From: Zantedeschia hybrid cultivar
Taxonomy: Eukaryota; Streptophyta; Magnoliopsida; Alismatales; Araceae
DNA: 64,000 nucleotides
NCBI GenBank assembly: GCA_030544215.1
Contig: JARZZO010000013.1
Span: 1,913,001 to 1,977,000, forward strand
Direction: 5' to 3'
Position numbers and translations under genes: made by a program. The first letter of the stretch is position 1, and each line of letters starts with the position of its first letter. The notes below the pieces were generated by a model, which saw only the letters and a list, made by a program, of their open reading frames with translations, had not been told where the DNA came from and searched no databases. Shown in pieces: positions 42,201 through 46,493 of this stretch.

Positions 42201-44771
42201 TGAGTTTTACCCTAATTAACCCTCAATCAACACAATTGACAATATGCTCCTACATAGAGCATGTAGTAAAGCTTAATTATGATGTTTAATTAAGATAATT
42301 AGATAAAAGTCTCAATTTTAACCGCTAATTAGAGTCAAAATTGTGATTTTTCTCTAATTAACATTCAATCAACGTAATTGAAAGCATGCTCTTGCTCTAA
42401 AATATGCAATAAAACTTAATTAGGCTTCAATTTATATTTAATTAAGATAATTAGACTAAAGTCTCAATTTTTAACAACTAATTAAGATCAAAATTGAGAT
42501 TTTCCCCTAATTAACCCTCAATCAACACAATTGACAGCATGCTTCTACTTTAAAATATACGATGAAGCTTAAAGATTTCAATTGATGTTTAATTAAGATA
42601 ATTAGACAAAAGTTTCAATTATTAACTGTTAATTAGGGTCAAAATTGAAAATTTTCTCTAATTAACGTTCAATCAATGCAATTGACAATATACTCTTACA
42701 CTAAAGTATGCAATAAATCTTAATTAGACTTCAATTGATATTTAATTAAGGTAATTTGACAAAAGTCTCAATTTTTAACCGTTAATTAGGATCGAAAATT
42801 GGGGGTTATGTCTATTTTGCTAAGAAAACAAATGTAAATAATCTAATAACACTTAACAACTCAAAAATAATAAAAATATTTAAAAAATATATATATACCT
42901 TCTTCTTTTCCTTTTTTCCCTCCACCCAAAACCTTCCCGGCGATGACAGCAGCATGCTGCAGTGGCGGCGGCTTCTCCTCCTTCACTTCCCCTCCCTCCT
43001 GTAGGCTCATTCCCCTCACAGATCTGTTTCTGTGAGAGTGGAAAGTGAAAGGCCCCCTTTTAAAGGGGCCTTTTATGTGTACCGGTCGGTACTGTCCCGG
43101 TTTCAAGTGTGTCGGCTGATACCGGCCCAATACGCCCGAAACCGAACTGATACCGACTGGTACATTTTTTTTTTTTTTGGTTAAGTTTTAATTTCGGTAT
43201 CGGCCTTTTTACCCAGTATCGGTACTGGCCCCGGCTGATACCGACACGTATCGGTTGATACGTATTGGTATCGACCGATACTGCCAACCATAGTTTCTGC
43301 CTAGGCGGAATGGGGTGTGAACCGCCCAGGCAGCCCACCTAGTCGCCTAGCCGACTTTTAACTCGTTGCTGACAAGACAGAAACATATAGGTAGAATGCT
43401 GATATGCCTTTCTGGATCAGTCTTAGATCAAAGGACCTCAATCTGGATCTTTTGATGTACCCAATCTAGTTATCGTTTCAGCTAATTTGATTATCCAAAA
43501 TCTTCATTTTTTGTAAATTATGACATCTTTGATTTCCTTTTTGTTTGTTCAGTTCCAGTTTTTGACATGATTCTTTGCTAAAGACTAAGGTTATTGATCC
43601 CGTAACTTAATGGAACCTACTAGATCGTGCCAAAGAAATACTTCCATCTATATTTCATTGCCATGCATATATAGATTTGCGAACATATACCCAATGTGTC
43701 GCACATGCCATCAGAAGTTTTCATGTGCAGAAGTTTTAAGTTGTACGGAATCTTGCAAATTGGCTGTTTTTGAATTGTGAAAATTGCCCATATTACATTT
43801 AAGTTAAATACTGGATTCATCTTCTGAGTCCTTCCAAATTTCAGGGTGGCAACAATATCCATGCAACTGGTGTTGCGAACATTGCACGGGTTTTGAAAGA
43901 TAACTCTATCCTTACCACGGTGAGCTCCATGTTCTTGATATGTCTAAGAAACCTCGGACATTTGAATTCTATTGTAATGTGTTCCCCTTTAGTTGGAATT
44001 GGGCTACAACCCCATTGGACCTGATGGTGCGAAAGCTCTTTGTGAAGTTATCAAGTTCCATGGGAAGATAGAAACACTCAAGCTTGGGTGGTGTCAGGTA
44101 ATGGTCCAAAGTATCTTAACTTCCTTAATGATTAGGTTTGAGTATTGCATGATGACTCTAGATTTGCAGATAGGACCTAAAGGTGCAGAGTATGTAGCGG
44201 ATGCTTTGAAGTACAACACAACTTTATCCACTCTAGATTTACGTGCAAATGGACTTGGAGATGATGTAGGTGCCAGTAAGTGACGTTTTGTTGGCAAATG
44301 ATGCTTGATGCTTGGCCTTTATTTTTACAAGACTTGCATGGTGTATGCACTTGATCAACAGGGTGCTGTCTGTTTGGCTCGTAGTTTGAAGATTGTTAAT
44401 GAAGCTTTGACTTCACTTGATTTAGCTTTCAATGAGATAAGGGTATGTGTTTTCCTGTTACTGATATTTTGGTGAGCATCCTTACACGCCTTTCCTGATT
44501 CATCCTTTGGGGAAACAGGACACAGGGGCATTTGCTCTTGCACAGGCACTCAAGGCCAATGAGGATGTTTCACTCACTTCCTTAAATCTTGCAAGCAATT
44601 TTCTTACAAAATATGGGCAGGTTAGTTCAGTTTGCTTTAATTCGGCAGTTCCTTTTGCCCTCCCTTCACTTTGTGGCTTCATCCTATCTTTGCTTGCTGC
44701 AGGTTGCTTTGACAGAAGCCAGGGATCATGTCTATGAAATGAATGAGAAGGAAGTTGATATATACTTCTAG
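9197..44771 (+). CDS. RNI-like leucine-rich-repeat protein (NLRC3-like / EMB2004-like), 3' part, with 34-kb intron
   Basis: Nine exons are joined here: 9197-9272, 9394-9524, 9767-9826, 43845-43919, 43993-44097, 44170-44265, 44362-44442, 44519-44620 and 44703-44771. They total 795 nt, that is 264 codons plus TAG. All introns are GT-AG; the first is phase 1 and the rest phase 0. The product is a run of ribonuclease-inhibitor-type LRRs of about 28 residues (L-x-L-x-x-N-x-I-G-x-x-G-A-x-x-x-A), for example LHLHGNDIGNEG and LELGYNPIGPDGAKAL. It ends in an acidic, non-LRR tail (VYEMNEKEVDIYF). Exon breaks mostly separate single repeats. Plant members of this family are annotated as protein NLRC3 or EMB2004; that match is from memory. 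The 5' end is outside the window. The intron 9827-43844 is 34,018 bp of nested transposons. Confidence 0.9.
9394..9524 (+). CDS. LRR gene exon
   Basis: Acceptor TTATTGTAG|GGAAG, donor GACGAG|GTATTC. It codes for one full LRR (LLDIGNNDIGSDGAFHVAAY) and the start of the next (LNLYSNDMGDE). The two leading bases complete the split glycine codon. Confidence 0.9.
9767..9826 (+). CDS. LRR gene exon, last before the giant intron
   Basis: Acceptor GCTACAG|GGAGC, donor GACTTG|GTAAGA. Twenty codons: GASKIAEALRENRTITTIDL. It stops exactly at the L-x-L of the next repeat, whose continuation GGNNIHATG is found 34 kb downstream. Confidence 0.9.
9881..10191. mobile_element. MITE, about 311 bp, in the giant intron
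   Basis: The ends are inverted repeats: CACTTTGTTTGCAGAATAG at 9881-9899 and its complement with one mismatch (CTATTCCGCAAACAAAGTG) at 10173-10191. The interior is AT/purine-rich with repeated CCAGAATAAG and has no coding capacity. I see no convincing target duplication, so the superfamily is open. Confidence 0.7.
10192..10489. other. Intron sequence, nothing recognised before the LINE 3' end
   Basis: AT-rich with no reading frame or terminal repeats. The right part (from 10422) is one copy of the short duplication described with the LINE 3' end. Confidence 0.4.
10422..10640. repeat. Approximately 108-bp tandem duplication at the LINE 3' end
   Basis: TACTGGAGTGAAGATACTGG occurs at 10422 and 10530, and TTAACCCAAAAGTACTATTT at about 10499 and 10609. 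A unit of about 108-110 bp is therefore duplicated in tandem around the 3' end of the minus-strand LINE. Confidence 0.7.
10490..11462 (-). mobile_element. LINE-1, piece 4 (3' end, zf-RVT region)
   Basis: The last part of a minus-strand L1-type LINE whose other pieces lie at 15786-16256, 18372-20312 and 33187-33370. The minus-strand translation shows the zf-RVT region (MWRVDWKRNPTNGRLQHICK at about 11120-11180, with cysteines nearby) and the end segment (ILRRAINWVIEWGKAA at about 10780-10830). It is broken by frameshifts. The right edge at 11462 is the TSD GGTCC of LTR C, and the LINE text resumes at 15786. Confidence 0.8.
11044..11404 (-). repeat. 180-bp tandem duplication within LINE-1
   Basis: AAAATAGGTGATCAATGTCC starts at 11044 and again at 11224, a shift of exactly 180 bp (60 codons). 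The zf-RVT segment is therefore present twice (RVDWKRNPTNGRLQH and KVAWKRLPTNDIPQH). The copies have diverged, so the duplication is not recent. Confidence 0.8.
11571..11648 (-). promoter_or_regulatory. Three-hairpin cassette of LTR C
   Basis: The perfect stems are AATCCA 11571-11576 with TGGATT 11582-11587, and CCAGTGA 11633-11639 with TCACTGG 11642-11648. CCATCGA 11605-11611 pairs with TTGATGG 11614-11620, with one G-T pair. The same three positions form hairpins of different sequence in LTRs A and E, and partly in B and D. Confidence 0.6.
11990..13690. repeat. 80-bp GATC-rich minisatellite in LTR C
   Basis: About twenty units with a period of 80 bp: GAAGATC occurs at 12481, 12561, 12641 and 12721, with a GCAGATC variant at 12801. 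Each unit is itself two diverged 40-bp halves built on GATCCGACCGTTA(G/A)AT. Nearly every half-unit has two or more GATC sites. It lies in the presumed R/U5 part. Confidence 0.9.
14425..14437 (-). promoter_or_regulatory. TATA box of LTR C
   Basis: On the minus strand ACTATAAATACCCCCC. LTR A, and more loosely LTR D, have a TATA box in the same C-rich context. Confidence 0.6.
14797..14831. promoter_or_regulatory. Perfect 15-bp inverted repeat in U3 of LTR C (first)
   Basis: ACCCTCACCGGGTGG (14797-14811), loop ATTCT, and its exact complement (14817-14831). Confidence 0.85.
14975..15011. promoter_or_regulatory. Perfect 15-bp inverted repeat in U3 of LTR C (second)
   Basis: The same 15-bp arms at 14975-14989 and 14997-15011, with the loop TATTTTC. 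Together with the first it forms a tandemly duplicated module with a spacing of about 180 bp. Poly(T) tracts follow each. Confidence 0.85.
15786..16256 (-). mobile_element. LINE-1, piece 3
   Basis: Minus-strand translation gives KAMLVKWLWRMGEDVDAIW (about 16190-16248), then WCSNMPLSIQFSNIYHIAAD (about 15940-16000) and a following DGQMDEF segment, the usual post-RT order of plant L1 LINEs. Flanked by LTR C on the left and LTR D on the right, with their TSDs at both borders. Confidence 0.8.
16640..17680 (-). repeat. Hairpin minisatellite of LTR D
   Basis: About twenty imperfect units of 45-80 bp with the core GGYCA..CY-ACCAATA-..GAATGAACCA. On the minus strand the loop TATTGGT is conserved while many flanking stems differ yet still pair: ACTCT/AGAGT, CATTCA/TGAATG, GTCC/GGAC. 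Units with the TTTCC...AGATT arms do not pair. Confidence 0.8.
17837..18340 (-). promoter_or_regulatory. Tandemly duplicated promoter of LTR D
   Basis: GCAAGCCTGCAACCCATGGGG occurs at 17841 and 18092, a shift of 251 bp. Each copy has a minus-strand TATA (CTCTATATAAA, about 17865-17875 and 18114-18123) and upstream CCACCGGTGG-type palindromes. Each also has poly(C) followed by a CA repeat (about 17945-17980 and 18197-18240). Two start regions are therefore possible in one LTR. Confidence 0.75.
18372..20312 (-). pseudogene. LINE-1, piece 2: reverse transcriptase region
   Basis: The RT of an L1-type LINE (target-primed reverse transcription). The minus-strand translation shows NKSPGPDGFPLGFYQFFW (about 19550-19610), IVLIPKKEGPVNVSDYRPIS (about 19390-19450), a GLISGDPISPLLF motif (about 19010-19050) and a decayed F/YADD box reading TADA near 18900. 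After it come KFPIKYLGLAP and the SVGGKWILSKTVL segment (about 18500-18720). Frameshifts and stops are frequent. The left edge is the LTR D duplication and the right edge is the hAT-1 duplication ATTGAATC (20305-20312). Confidence 0.85.
20305..20312. repeat. hAT-1 target-site duplication, left
   Basis: ATTGAATC, identical to 33179-33186. The 8-bp length is the hAT hallmark. Confidence 0.9.
20313..20400. repeat. hAT-1 terminal and subterminal repeats, 3' end
   Basis: The inverted terminal repeat is followed by clustered ACCGGTACC and GCCGGTACG motifs (20325-20395), many palindromic. Subterminal clusters are the usual transposase binding sites in hAT elements. A run of AAAATCAG repeats follows to about 20475. 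Confidence 0.8.
20646..21484 (-). pseudogene. hAT-1 transposase C-terminal tail
   Basis: Minus-strand frames here are rich in S, Y, G, Q and acidic residues, with runs of D near 21170-21190. The matching part of hAT-2 is at about 34620-35400. No known domain; I take it as the disordered C-terminus of the transposase. The segment 21484-21218 (LERTNLAARDDPAINEMKQI) is the best conserved part between the copies. Confidence 0.55.
21557..22049 (-). pseudogene. hAT-1 transposase, hAT dimerisation region
   Basis: The minus-strand translation shows the hAT C-terminal dimerisation signature: AVRVLSQTTSASQCERNWTT (about 21890-21950), then, after a frame change near 21840-21880, RNRLKAERLDKLVYCHYN. NDGTAEWWIMMY precedes it (about 21950-21990). 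These segments are needed for transposase oligomerisation in active hATs. The frame change shows decay. hAT-2 has the equivalent at 35680-35943. Confidence 0.85.
22070..22900 (-). pseudogene. hAT-1 transposase, middle exons
   Basis: The segment 22888-22478 reads MNMFREKASGGRDIIRAGPT followed by RFASNF and an alternating Leu-rich helical region ending in KWWDLIDVR. Short later segments at 22250-22370 and 22065-22140 (MEAYRLRLETYNEDCVQIAV) are separated by likely introns. This is the region after the catalytic core in DUF659-type hATs. One frameshift separates it from the upstream exon near 22900. Confidence 0.7.
22815..23925 (-). pseudogene. hAT-1 transposase, DUF659 and catalytic region
   Basis: Minus-strand frame 23925-23085 contains the DUF659 domain, with CDGWTGTTKKFMINFFVYC (about 23200-23270) and SVDASNYSKNAKYLFGLMD (about 23120-23180). 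An in-frame TAG at 23085-23087 interrupts it. The frame then continues to 22815 with VIDNEPSYKAAGKKLM and PCSAHSLDLMLEDIGKD, the conserved N/H region of hAT transposases. The N-terminal end at 23925 abuts gypsy-2, and the protein continues beyond it at 31455. Length and order fit a roughly 700-900 residue hAT transposase. Confidence 0.85.
23931..25993 (+). repeat. Gypsy-2 5' LTR (2,063 bp)
   Basis: Starts TGTAAGGACTGAGG and ends GGGTCGTTACA. It aligns with the 3' LTR without net indel, except that a 466-bp block (29315-29780 in the 3' LTR) is missing at the junction 24319/24320. 2529 minus 466 equals 2063. Its U3 holds the dyad array (24020-24888). A TATA-like CTTTAAATAC lies at 24956-24965. 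Confidence 0.9.
24020..24888. promoter_or_regulatory. Array of 34-bp GCGTC-N10-GACGC dyads, gypsy-2 5' LTR
   Basis: Dyads with 12-bp arms and a 10-bp spacer begin at 24020, 24050, 24160, 24237, 24429, 24460, 24538, 24569, 24649, 24680, 24748, 24778 and 24855. A half dyad at 24301 is truncated by the 466-bp deletion. Example at 24160: CTGAACGGCGTC, ten bases, GACGCCATTCAG. Many are paired with a 30-31 bp shift, so cores alternate in orientation about every 15 bp. Confidence 0.8.
25996..26007 (+). other. Gypsy-2 primer-binding site (initiator tRNA-Met type)
   Basis: TGGTATCAGAGC, two bases after the 5' LTR. This is the standard plant tRNA-iMet complementary site. Confidence 0.9.
26148..27170 (+). 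pseudogene. Gypsy-2 gag with CCHC zinc knuckle
   Basis: A single frame from ATG 26148 encodes a capsid domain (FLKLETPSFTGRPVPVEAVR, then W-x-x-E, and a YEWWVTIKS segment) and a C-terminal knuckle C-x2-C-x4-H-x4-C (CFGCGRKGHLARNC, about 27100-27145). A second CPRCGRYHGNRIC lies just before it. The frame is intact but has five stops: 26274, 26709, 26730, 26829 and 26844. Most stand where a glutamine codon is expected, so C-to-T decay is the likely cause. No frameshift was seen. Confidence 0.85.
27540..28620 (+). pseudogene. Gypsy-2 integrase remnant
   Basis: Pieces in order are a zinc-finger end (CLNCRQVRVEH, about 27700-27730), the core at 27868-28146 (FLAIRKDWSVGKLVKLFVSR, then RFTSRSWKSFRKALGTQLAF and YHPEADGRS), and the C-terminal GPF-x-V domain at 28347-28619 (LGPRRVGPFPVLVRIGEAAY to VFHVSLLRNV). 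There are several stops and at least one frame change. Because gag is followed almost directly by integrase, the PR-RT-RNase H block was deleted before or after insertion. Confidence 0.85.
28911..28925 (+). other. Gypsy-2 polypurine tract
   Basis: TTAAGGGGGGGAGAA immediately before the 3' LTR; the usual plus-strand primer site. Confidence 0.8.
28926..31454 (+). repeat. Gypsy-2 3' LTR (2,529 bp, full length)
   Basis: The complete LTR. It retains the 466-bp block 29315-29780 lost from the 5' LTR, including a CT-rich tract (29355-29460) and a GC-rich part whose homologue is inverted at 38090-38400 in the solo LTR. The dyad array is repeated here, including the intact dyad 29296-29329 (CTGATTGGCGTC, N10, GACGCGTTTTAC). 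Confidence 0.9.
31455..31630 (-). pseudogene. hAT-1 transposase N-terminal exon with BED zinc finger
   Basis: After a probable acceptor (minus strand TGTTGTAG|GAACATGG) an ATG at about 31624 starts MAEQQEQDPR, then a TGA, then AHITLVNTAKRRVKCKYCG and KEMGGGITRGKEHLAG-KTGH. This is a BED-type C-x2-C...H...H/C finger that binds the transposon ends. The stop stands where hAT-2 also has a stop (TAG), which suggests an original TGG tryptophan codon. The exon is cut at 31455 by gypsy-2. Confidence 0.8.
31680..32710 (-). repeat. 152-bp minisatellite in hAT-1 5' intron (7 units)
   Basis: AATTGATGTTTAATT occurs at about 31721, 31874, 32028, 32178, 32331, 32482 and 32634, a period of about 152 bp. Each unit also carries TAATTAACCGTCGATCAACGC and AAAATTAGGGATTTCCCC. 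It lies between the leader and the BED exon, with a plausible donor (minus AG|GTATGA near 32797). hAT-2 has the homologous array. Confidence 0.9.
32800..33178 (-). repeat. hAT-1 5' leader and subterminal repeats
   Basis: GGC-rich trinucleotide leader (32850-32910), a CCT-rich tract (32910-32960), then clustered CCGGTACC/GTACCGG motifs (33020-33165) ending in the terminal repeat CTGCCATCCATG. A TCTCACAGA..TCTGTGAGA inverted pair lies at about 32976-33001, and hAT-2 has the same at about 43014-43039. Confidence 0.75.
33179..33186. repeat. hAT-1 target-site duplication, right
   Basis: ATTGAATC, identical to 20305-20312. Confidence 0.9.
33187..33370 (-). pseudogene. LINE-1, piece 1: endonuclease (EEP) end
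   Basis: Minus-strand translation MVDLEIPNRRFTCSNMQKNN then TQSRIDRVMVS is the C-terminal part of the APE-type endonuclease of L1 LINEs (F-T-W-S-N and S-x-I-D-R motifs). It is the upstream continuation of the RT piece at 18372-20312, separated by hAT-1. The true 5' end of the LINE is not identified. Confidence 0.8.
33385..33775 (+). repeat. LTR E: partial LTR related to LTR A, inverted
   Basis: Reverse-complement homology to 3206-3560: the GAGGCCAAGAGTTTAAACCTAA, CCTGAGGGCTAATCCCAAGCT and TCCGACATAGGAGA segments all have counterparts in LTR A. It contains the best-preserved hairpin cassette (33544-33623). There is no U3 or TATA box and I found no TSD, so it is a fragment. Confidence 0.7.
33544..33623 (+). 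promoter_or_regulatory. Three-hairpin cassette of LTR E
   Basis: GCCGAGCA (33544-33551) pairs with TGCTCAGC (33554-33561) with one mismatch. CACTGACC (33570-33577) pairs perfectly with GGTCAGTG (33580-33587). CGAATC (33605-33610) pairs perfectly with GATTCG (33618-33623). Confidence 0.7.
33776..34258. other. Unassigned intron sequence with a possible captured gene fragment
   Basis: The minus-strand frame 34154-33903 reads FILSSRRTQFFVCPAIATTG, then ECSYVETSLICKNCNQQQSW and GFKDDSRMFVDIG. It has two cysteine pairs and a non-repetitive composition, unlike the surrounding transposon text. I do not recognise the family. It may be an exon fragment carried in by a transposon. Confidence 0.35.
34620..35943 (-). 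pseudogene. hAT-2 transposase C-terminal region
   Basis: The segment 35943-35680 shows DGTAEWWIIVYNKDRCYNPL and AVRVLSQTTSRNQCER, then RLKTERLEKLVYYHYNMKL, the hAT dimerisation signature. The segment 35404-35201 repeats the LERTNLAARDDP-like region of hAT-1 (here FERANLASRDDPAIAELKQI). Reading frames are broken repeatedly. Confidence 0.8.
36540..38748 (-). mobile_element. Solo LTR of the gypsy-2 family
   Basis: Inverted copy of the gypsy-2 LTR: TATAACGACCC at the left (originally TGTAACGACCC) and ..TCCTTACA at 38748. The 5-bp duplication is TCCCT at 36535-36539 and 38749-38753, inside the RTE coding region. It has no internal region, so it arose by LTR-LTR recombination. It has its own set of dyads from 37535 to 38658. 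Confidence 0.92.
37535..38658. promoter_or_regulatory. Array of 34-bp dyads in the solo LTR
   Basis: Dyads with a 10-bp spacer begin at 37535, 37613, 37643, 38420, 38496, 38595 and 38625, with others between 37690 and 37870 (for example AAAAGGCGTC, N10, GACGCTCATC near 37750). Example at 38496: CTAAATGGCGTC, ten bases, GACGCCATTCAG. The arms differ from those of gypsy-2 but keep the geometry. Confidence 0.75.
40433..41900 (-). pseudogene. hAT-2 transposase N-terminal and core region
   Basis: The segment 41817-41428 gives the BED finger (RRVKCKYCGKEIGGRVIRRQ, EHLAG) and a linker with IVDSSNDDSDPEM. The segment 41410-41198 holds KSAEVAGHAFKSICK. The segment 40909-40433 gives VTNNESNYKAAGKKLMNKHK, HSLDLIFENIDKDS and then GPT-like RFTSNFNSLESL. 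These match hAT-1 segment by segment. The DUF659 core (about 40910-41130) is frameshifted. A TAG precedes the finger at the same codon as the TGA of hAT-1. Confidence 0.82.
41940..42800 (-). repeat. Approximately 150-bp minisatellite in hAT-2 5' intron (6 units)
   Basis: AATTGATRTTTAATTAAG-like markers recur at about 41981, 42134, 42276, 42429, 42579 and 42732. Units match those of hAT-1 (TTTAACTGCTAATTAGGRTC, TAATTAACGTTCAATCAACG) but the array has one unit fewer and is more diverged. Confidence 0.85.
43301..43844 (+). other. Residual intron of the LRR gene
   Basis: No element recognised. A GCCTAGGCGG/CCGCCCAGGCAGCC inverted pair lies just outside hAT-2 (about 43299-43333). Ends with the acceptor AAATTTCAG at 43836-43844. 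Confidence 0.5.
43845..43919 (+). CDS. LRR gene exon, first after the giant intron
   Basis: Acceptor AAATTTCAG|GGTGGC, donor ACCACG|GTGAGC. Twenty-five codons beginning GGNNIHATGVANIARVL. The join with the exon ending at 9826 keeps the frame and the repeat register. Confidence 0.9.
43993..44097 (+). CDS. LRR gene exon
   Basis: Acceptor CCCTTTAG|TTGGAA, donor TGTCAG|GTAATG. Thirty-five codons with LELGYNPIGPDGAKALCEV and LKLGWCQ. Confidence 0.9.
44170..44265 (+). CDS. LRR gene exon
   Basis: Acceptor GATTTGCAG|ATAGGA, donor GATGAT|GTAGGT. Thirty-two codons, IGPKGAEYVADALKY to LDLRANGLGDD. Confidence 0.9.
44362..44442 (+). CDS. LRR gene exon
   Basis: Acceptor GATCAACAG|GGTGCT, donor ATAAGG|GTATGT. 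Twenty-seven codons, GAVCLARSLKI to LDLAFNEIR. Confidence 0.9.
44519..44620 (+). CDS. LRR gene exon
   Basis: Acceptor GGAAACAG|GACACA, donor GGGCAG|GTTAGT. Thirty-four codons, DTGAFALAQALKANED to LNLASNFLTKYGQ. Confidence 0.9.
44703..44771 (+). CDS. LRR gene terminal exon
   Basis: Acceptor TTGCTGCAG|GTTGCT. Twenty-two codons then TAG at 44769-44771. It codes for a charged tail (VALTEARDHVYEMNEKEVD) that follows the last LRR. Confidence 0.9.
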   Translation, partial: VALTEARDHVYEMNEKEVDIYF

Positions 44772-45010
44772 CCTCTCCCTTTTTTAGTTTATCCATGCTT
44801 GTTCAATTTTAGGTTTGCTCAGCATTTCGAATCTTCTCTATCAGTTTTGAAGGCAATGTCTTCAGGTTCAGTTCTTAGTATTGCCGTACAAGAGAGCAAT
44901 ATCATTGTGTAGAGCTTTATACGTAGGAAATTTTGGTAGATCTACTGTGTTTAACATTTATGTAATTTGGCAAAATGATAGCTCAGAGTTTTGAGTTTAA
45001 AATTTGTTCA
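44772..45010 (+). other. 3' UTR and flank of the LRR gene
   Basis: Unique-looking sequence after TAG 44769-44771. T-rich stretches and AATTTTAGG, TTTATGTAATTTGG tracts could act as polyadenylation signals. The exact end cannot be read from sequence. Confidence 0.5.
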
Positions 45011-45189
45011 TCACCATTGTGGCTCTAGCAAATGGTACCAGGATCCCCGATCCTGGAGGTGAAGATGGACGATGTTGGAGGCTGAATATGTTTTTTGTTC
45101 CTTTCTGGATTGAAGAAACCAAGTAGAGGACCTTGTAGGCTTGTATACCAGTAAAAATAGACCCAGTGGTAACAAAATAGAACGTTGAA

Positions 45190-45838
45190 ATAGATTCAGA
45201 GTTGGATTAGAGGAAAACTATAGTGACCCAGTCATGAGCAAGACAAGAAGAAAGAGTTATCTGTAGGAAAAGGTTACTCATAGAGTAAGTCAGAGTGGAT
45301 CCGTCAGCCACCAGTGTATTTGTGTATTTGGGGGTTGGGGTATGAGTGAACTGGATTAGTCCCATATCGGAAAACAGAGAAAGTTCTTGCGTGATATATG
45401 TGGAATTTAGACCCATAACTTATAGGGTGCCTTTTGAAGATAAAGTCGTGTAGGCTTGGCCTAAAGCGGACGATACCTTACAAGGGTTGGATCGGATTGT
45501 TATAGAATGATATCAATTAAAGTGGGACCTGTGTAGTACGTGTGTTGGTTCAGTGACGAACCATACGTAAGTTGGTAGGCCTGTAGTGACTTAGTCACGA
45601 GTCAGGTAGGAGGAAAGAGTTACCTGTGGGAAAGGGTTAACAGTGGAGTAAATCGAAGTGGGGCTGCCACGGAGTGGAGCCACTACTATATTTGGGGGCT
45701 AGGACAAGAATGAATTGGATTAGACCTATATTGAAGAATAGAAAAAGTTGCTAAGCCATATTTGTGGAGTCTAGATCCATAATTTATGATGTGCCTATGG
45801 GGATAAAATCGTGTGGGCTTGGTCTAAAGCAAATAATG
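45190..45838. repeat. Approximately 350-360 bp tandem repeat, left part
   Basis: GTGAC(C/T)(C/T)AGTCA(T/C)GAG recurs at 45223 and 45586 (363 bp apart), each followed by AGGAAAGAGTTA(T/C)CTGT and later GAATTGGATTAG-CCCATAT-like text and ATAAARTCGTGT(A/G)GGCTTGG. A third unit continues at 63682 after gypsy-3. It looks like an LTR-derived satellite. Confidence 0.75.
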
Positions 45839-46352
45839 TGATGGGAATCCAAGTTCAGAGCAAGCTTTATTATGCGTAGAAGCTTCCGAAAGTCCATTTG
45901 AAGTGTAGAGTACTTTTAGAGGAGTCTATAGGTATTTTATTTGGCCCATTTAGAGCCCATTCAATATGTTTTTTTATTTTTCTGAATTTTAAACTTGATT
46001 TTCTATTTTTTAGATATTTTTAGTGTGAATTTTCGCAGTAATTATCTAGTTAGAAGAATTTGAGTCTATCTTAGAGTTGGGTAGTCGAGTTTGAGGCAGA
46101 AAGGCCCCTAAACATTATATATATGGATGTAATCTCTCTTTTCGAATTATGGAGGCTTATTTGCACGAATTATGGATATTTTCTTGTGTTCCTCTCTGCG
46201 ATGGAGAAGATGACCTTTGACGGGGTAGAATTTGCCCTGTGACGGAGCCGGGTATGACGCCCAAGCCGTTGGTGCGATGCTGGAGGCCTCTCCACTGCTG
46301 GTGCGATGTTGGTGGTCTCTCCCACCCCCGTCATCCTCTTCGTCCCTCATCA
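45839..46352 (+). repeat. Gypsy-3 5' LTR
   Basis: TGATGGGAATCCAAG to CCTCATCA, with terminal TGATG/CATCA inverted repeats. TATATATATGGATGTAATC at about 46116-46134 looks like the promoter and start region. Confidence 0.88.
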
Positions 46353-46356
46353 AATT

Positions 46357-46370
46357 TGGTATCAGAGCCC
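46357..46370 (+). other. Gypsy-3 primer-binding site
   Basis: TGGTATCAGAGCCC four bases after the LTR; initiator tRNA-Met type. Confidence 0.88.
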
Positions 46371-46493
46371 AACTTCGATCTCCACTGCTATCCATTGCTT
46401 GCCGCTCACCACTGTTGCTGCCGTCCTTCTTTCTCTCACCACAAAACCCCCCACGGTTACTGTTCACGTGAATAGTGCTGGCCTACCACCCAC

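Larger units (their letters stand above)
34267..43292 (-). mobile_element. hAT-2 DNA transposon (9.0 kb with RTE and solo LTR inside)
   Basis: The ends are CATGGATGGCA (34267) and CTGCCAACCATA (43281-43292). The 8-bp duplication is GTTTCCGC (34259-34266) and GTTTCTGC (43293-43300), one mismatch. The order matches hAT-1: terminal repeats, 5' minisatellite, BED exon, DUF659 remnants, dimerisation region, tail. It is more decayed than hAT-1; many subterminal CCGGTACC motifs have become ATCGGTAT-like. It is a separate insertion of the same family. Confidence 0.88.
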
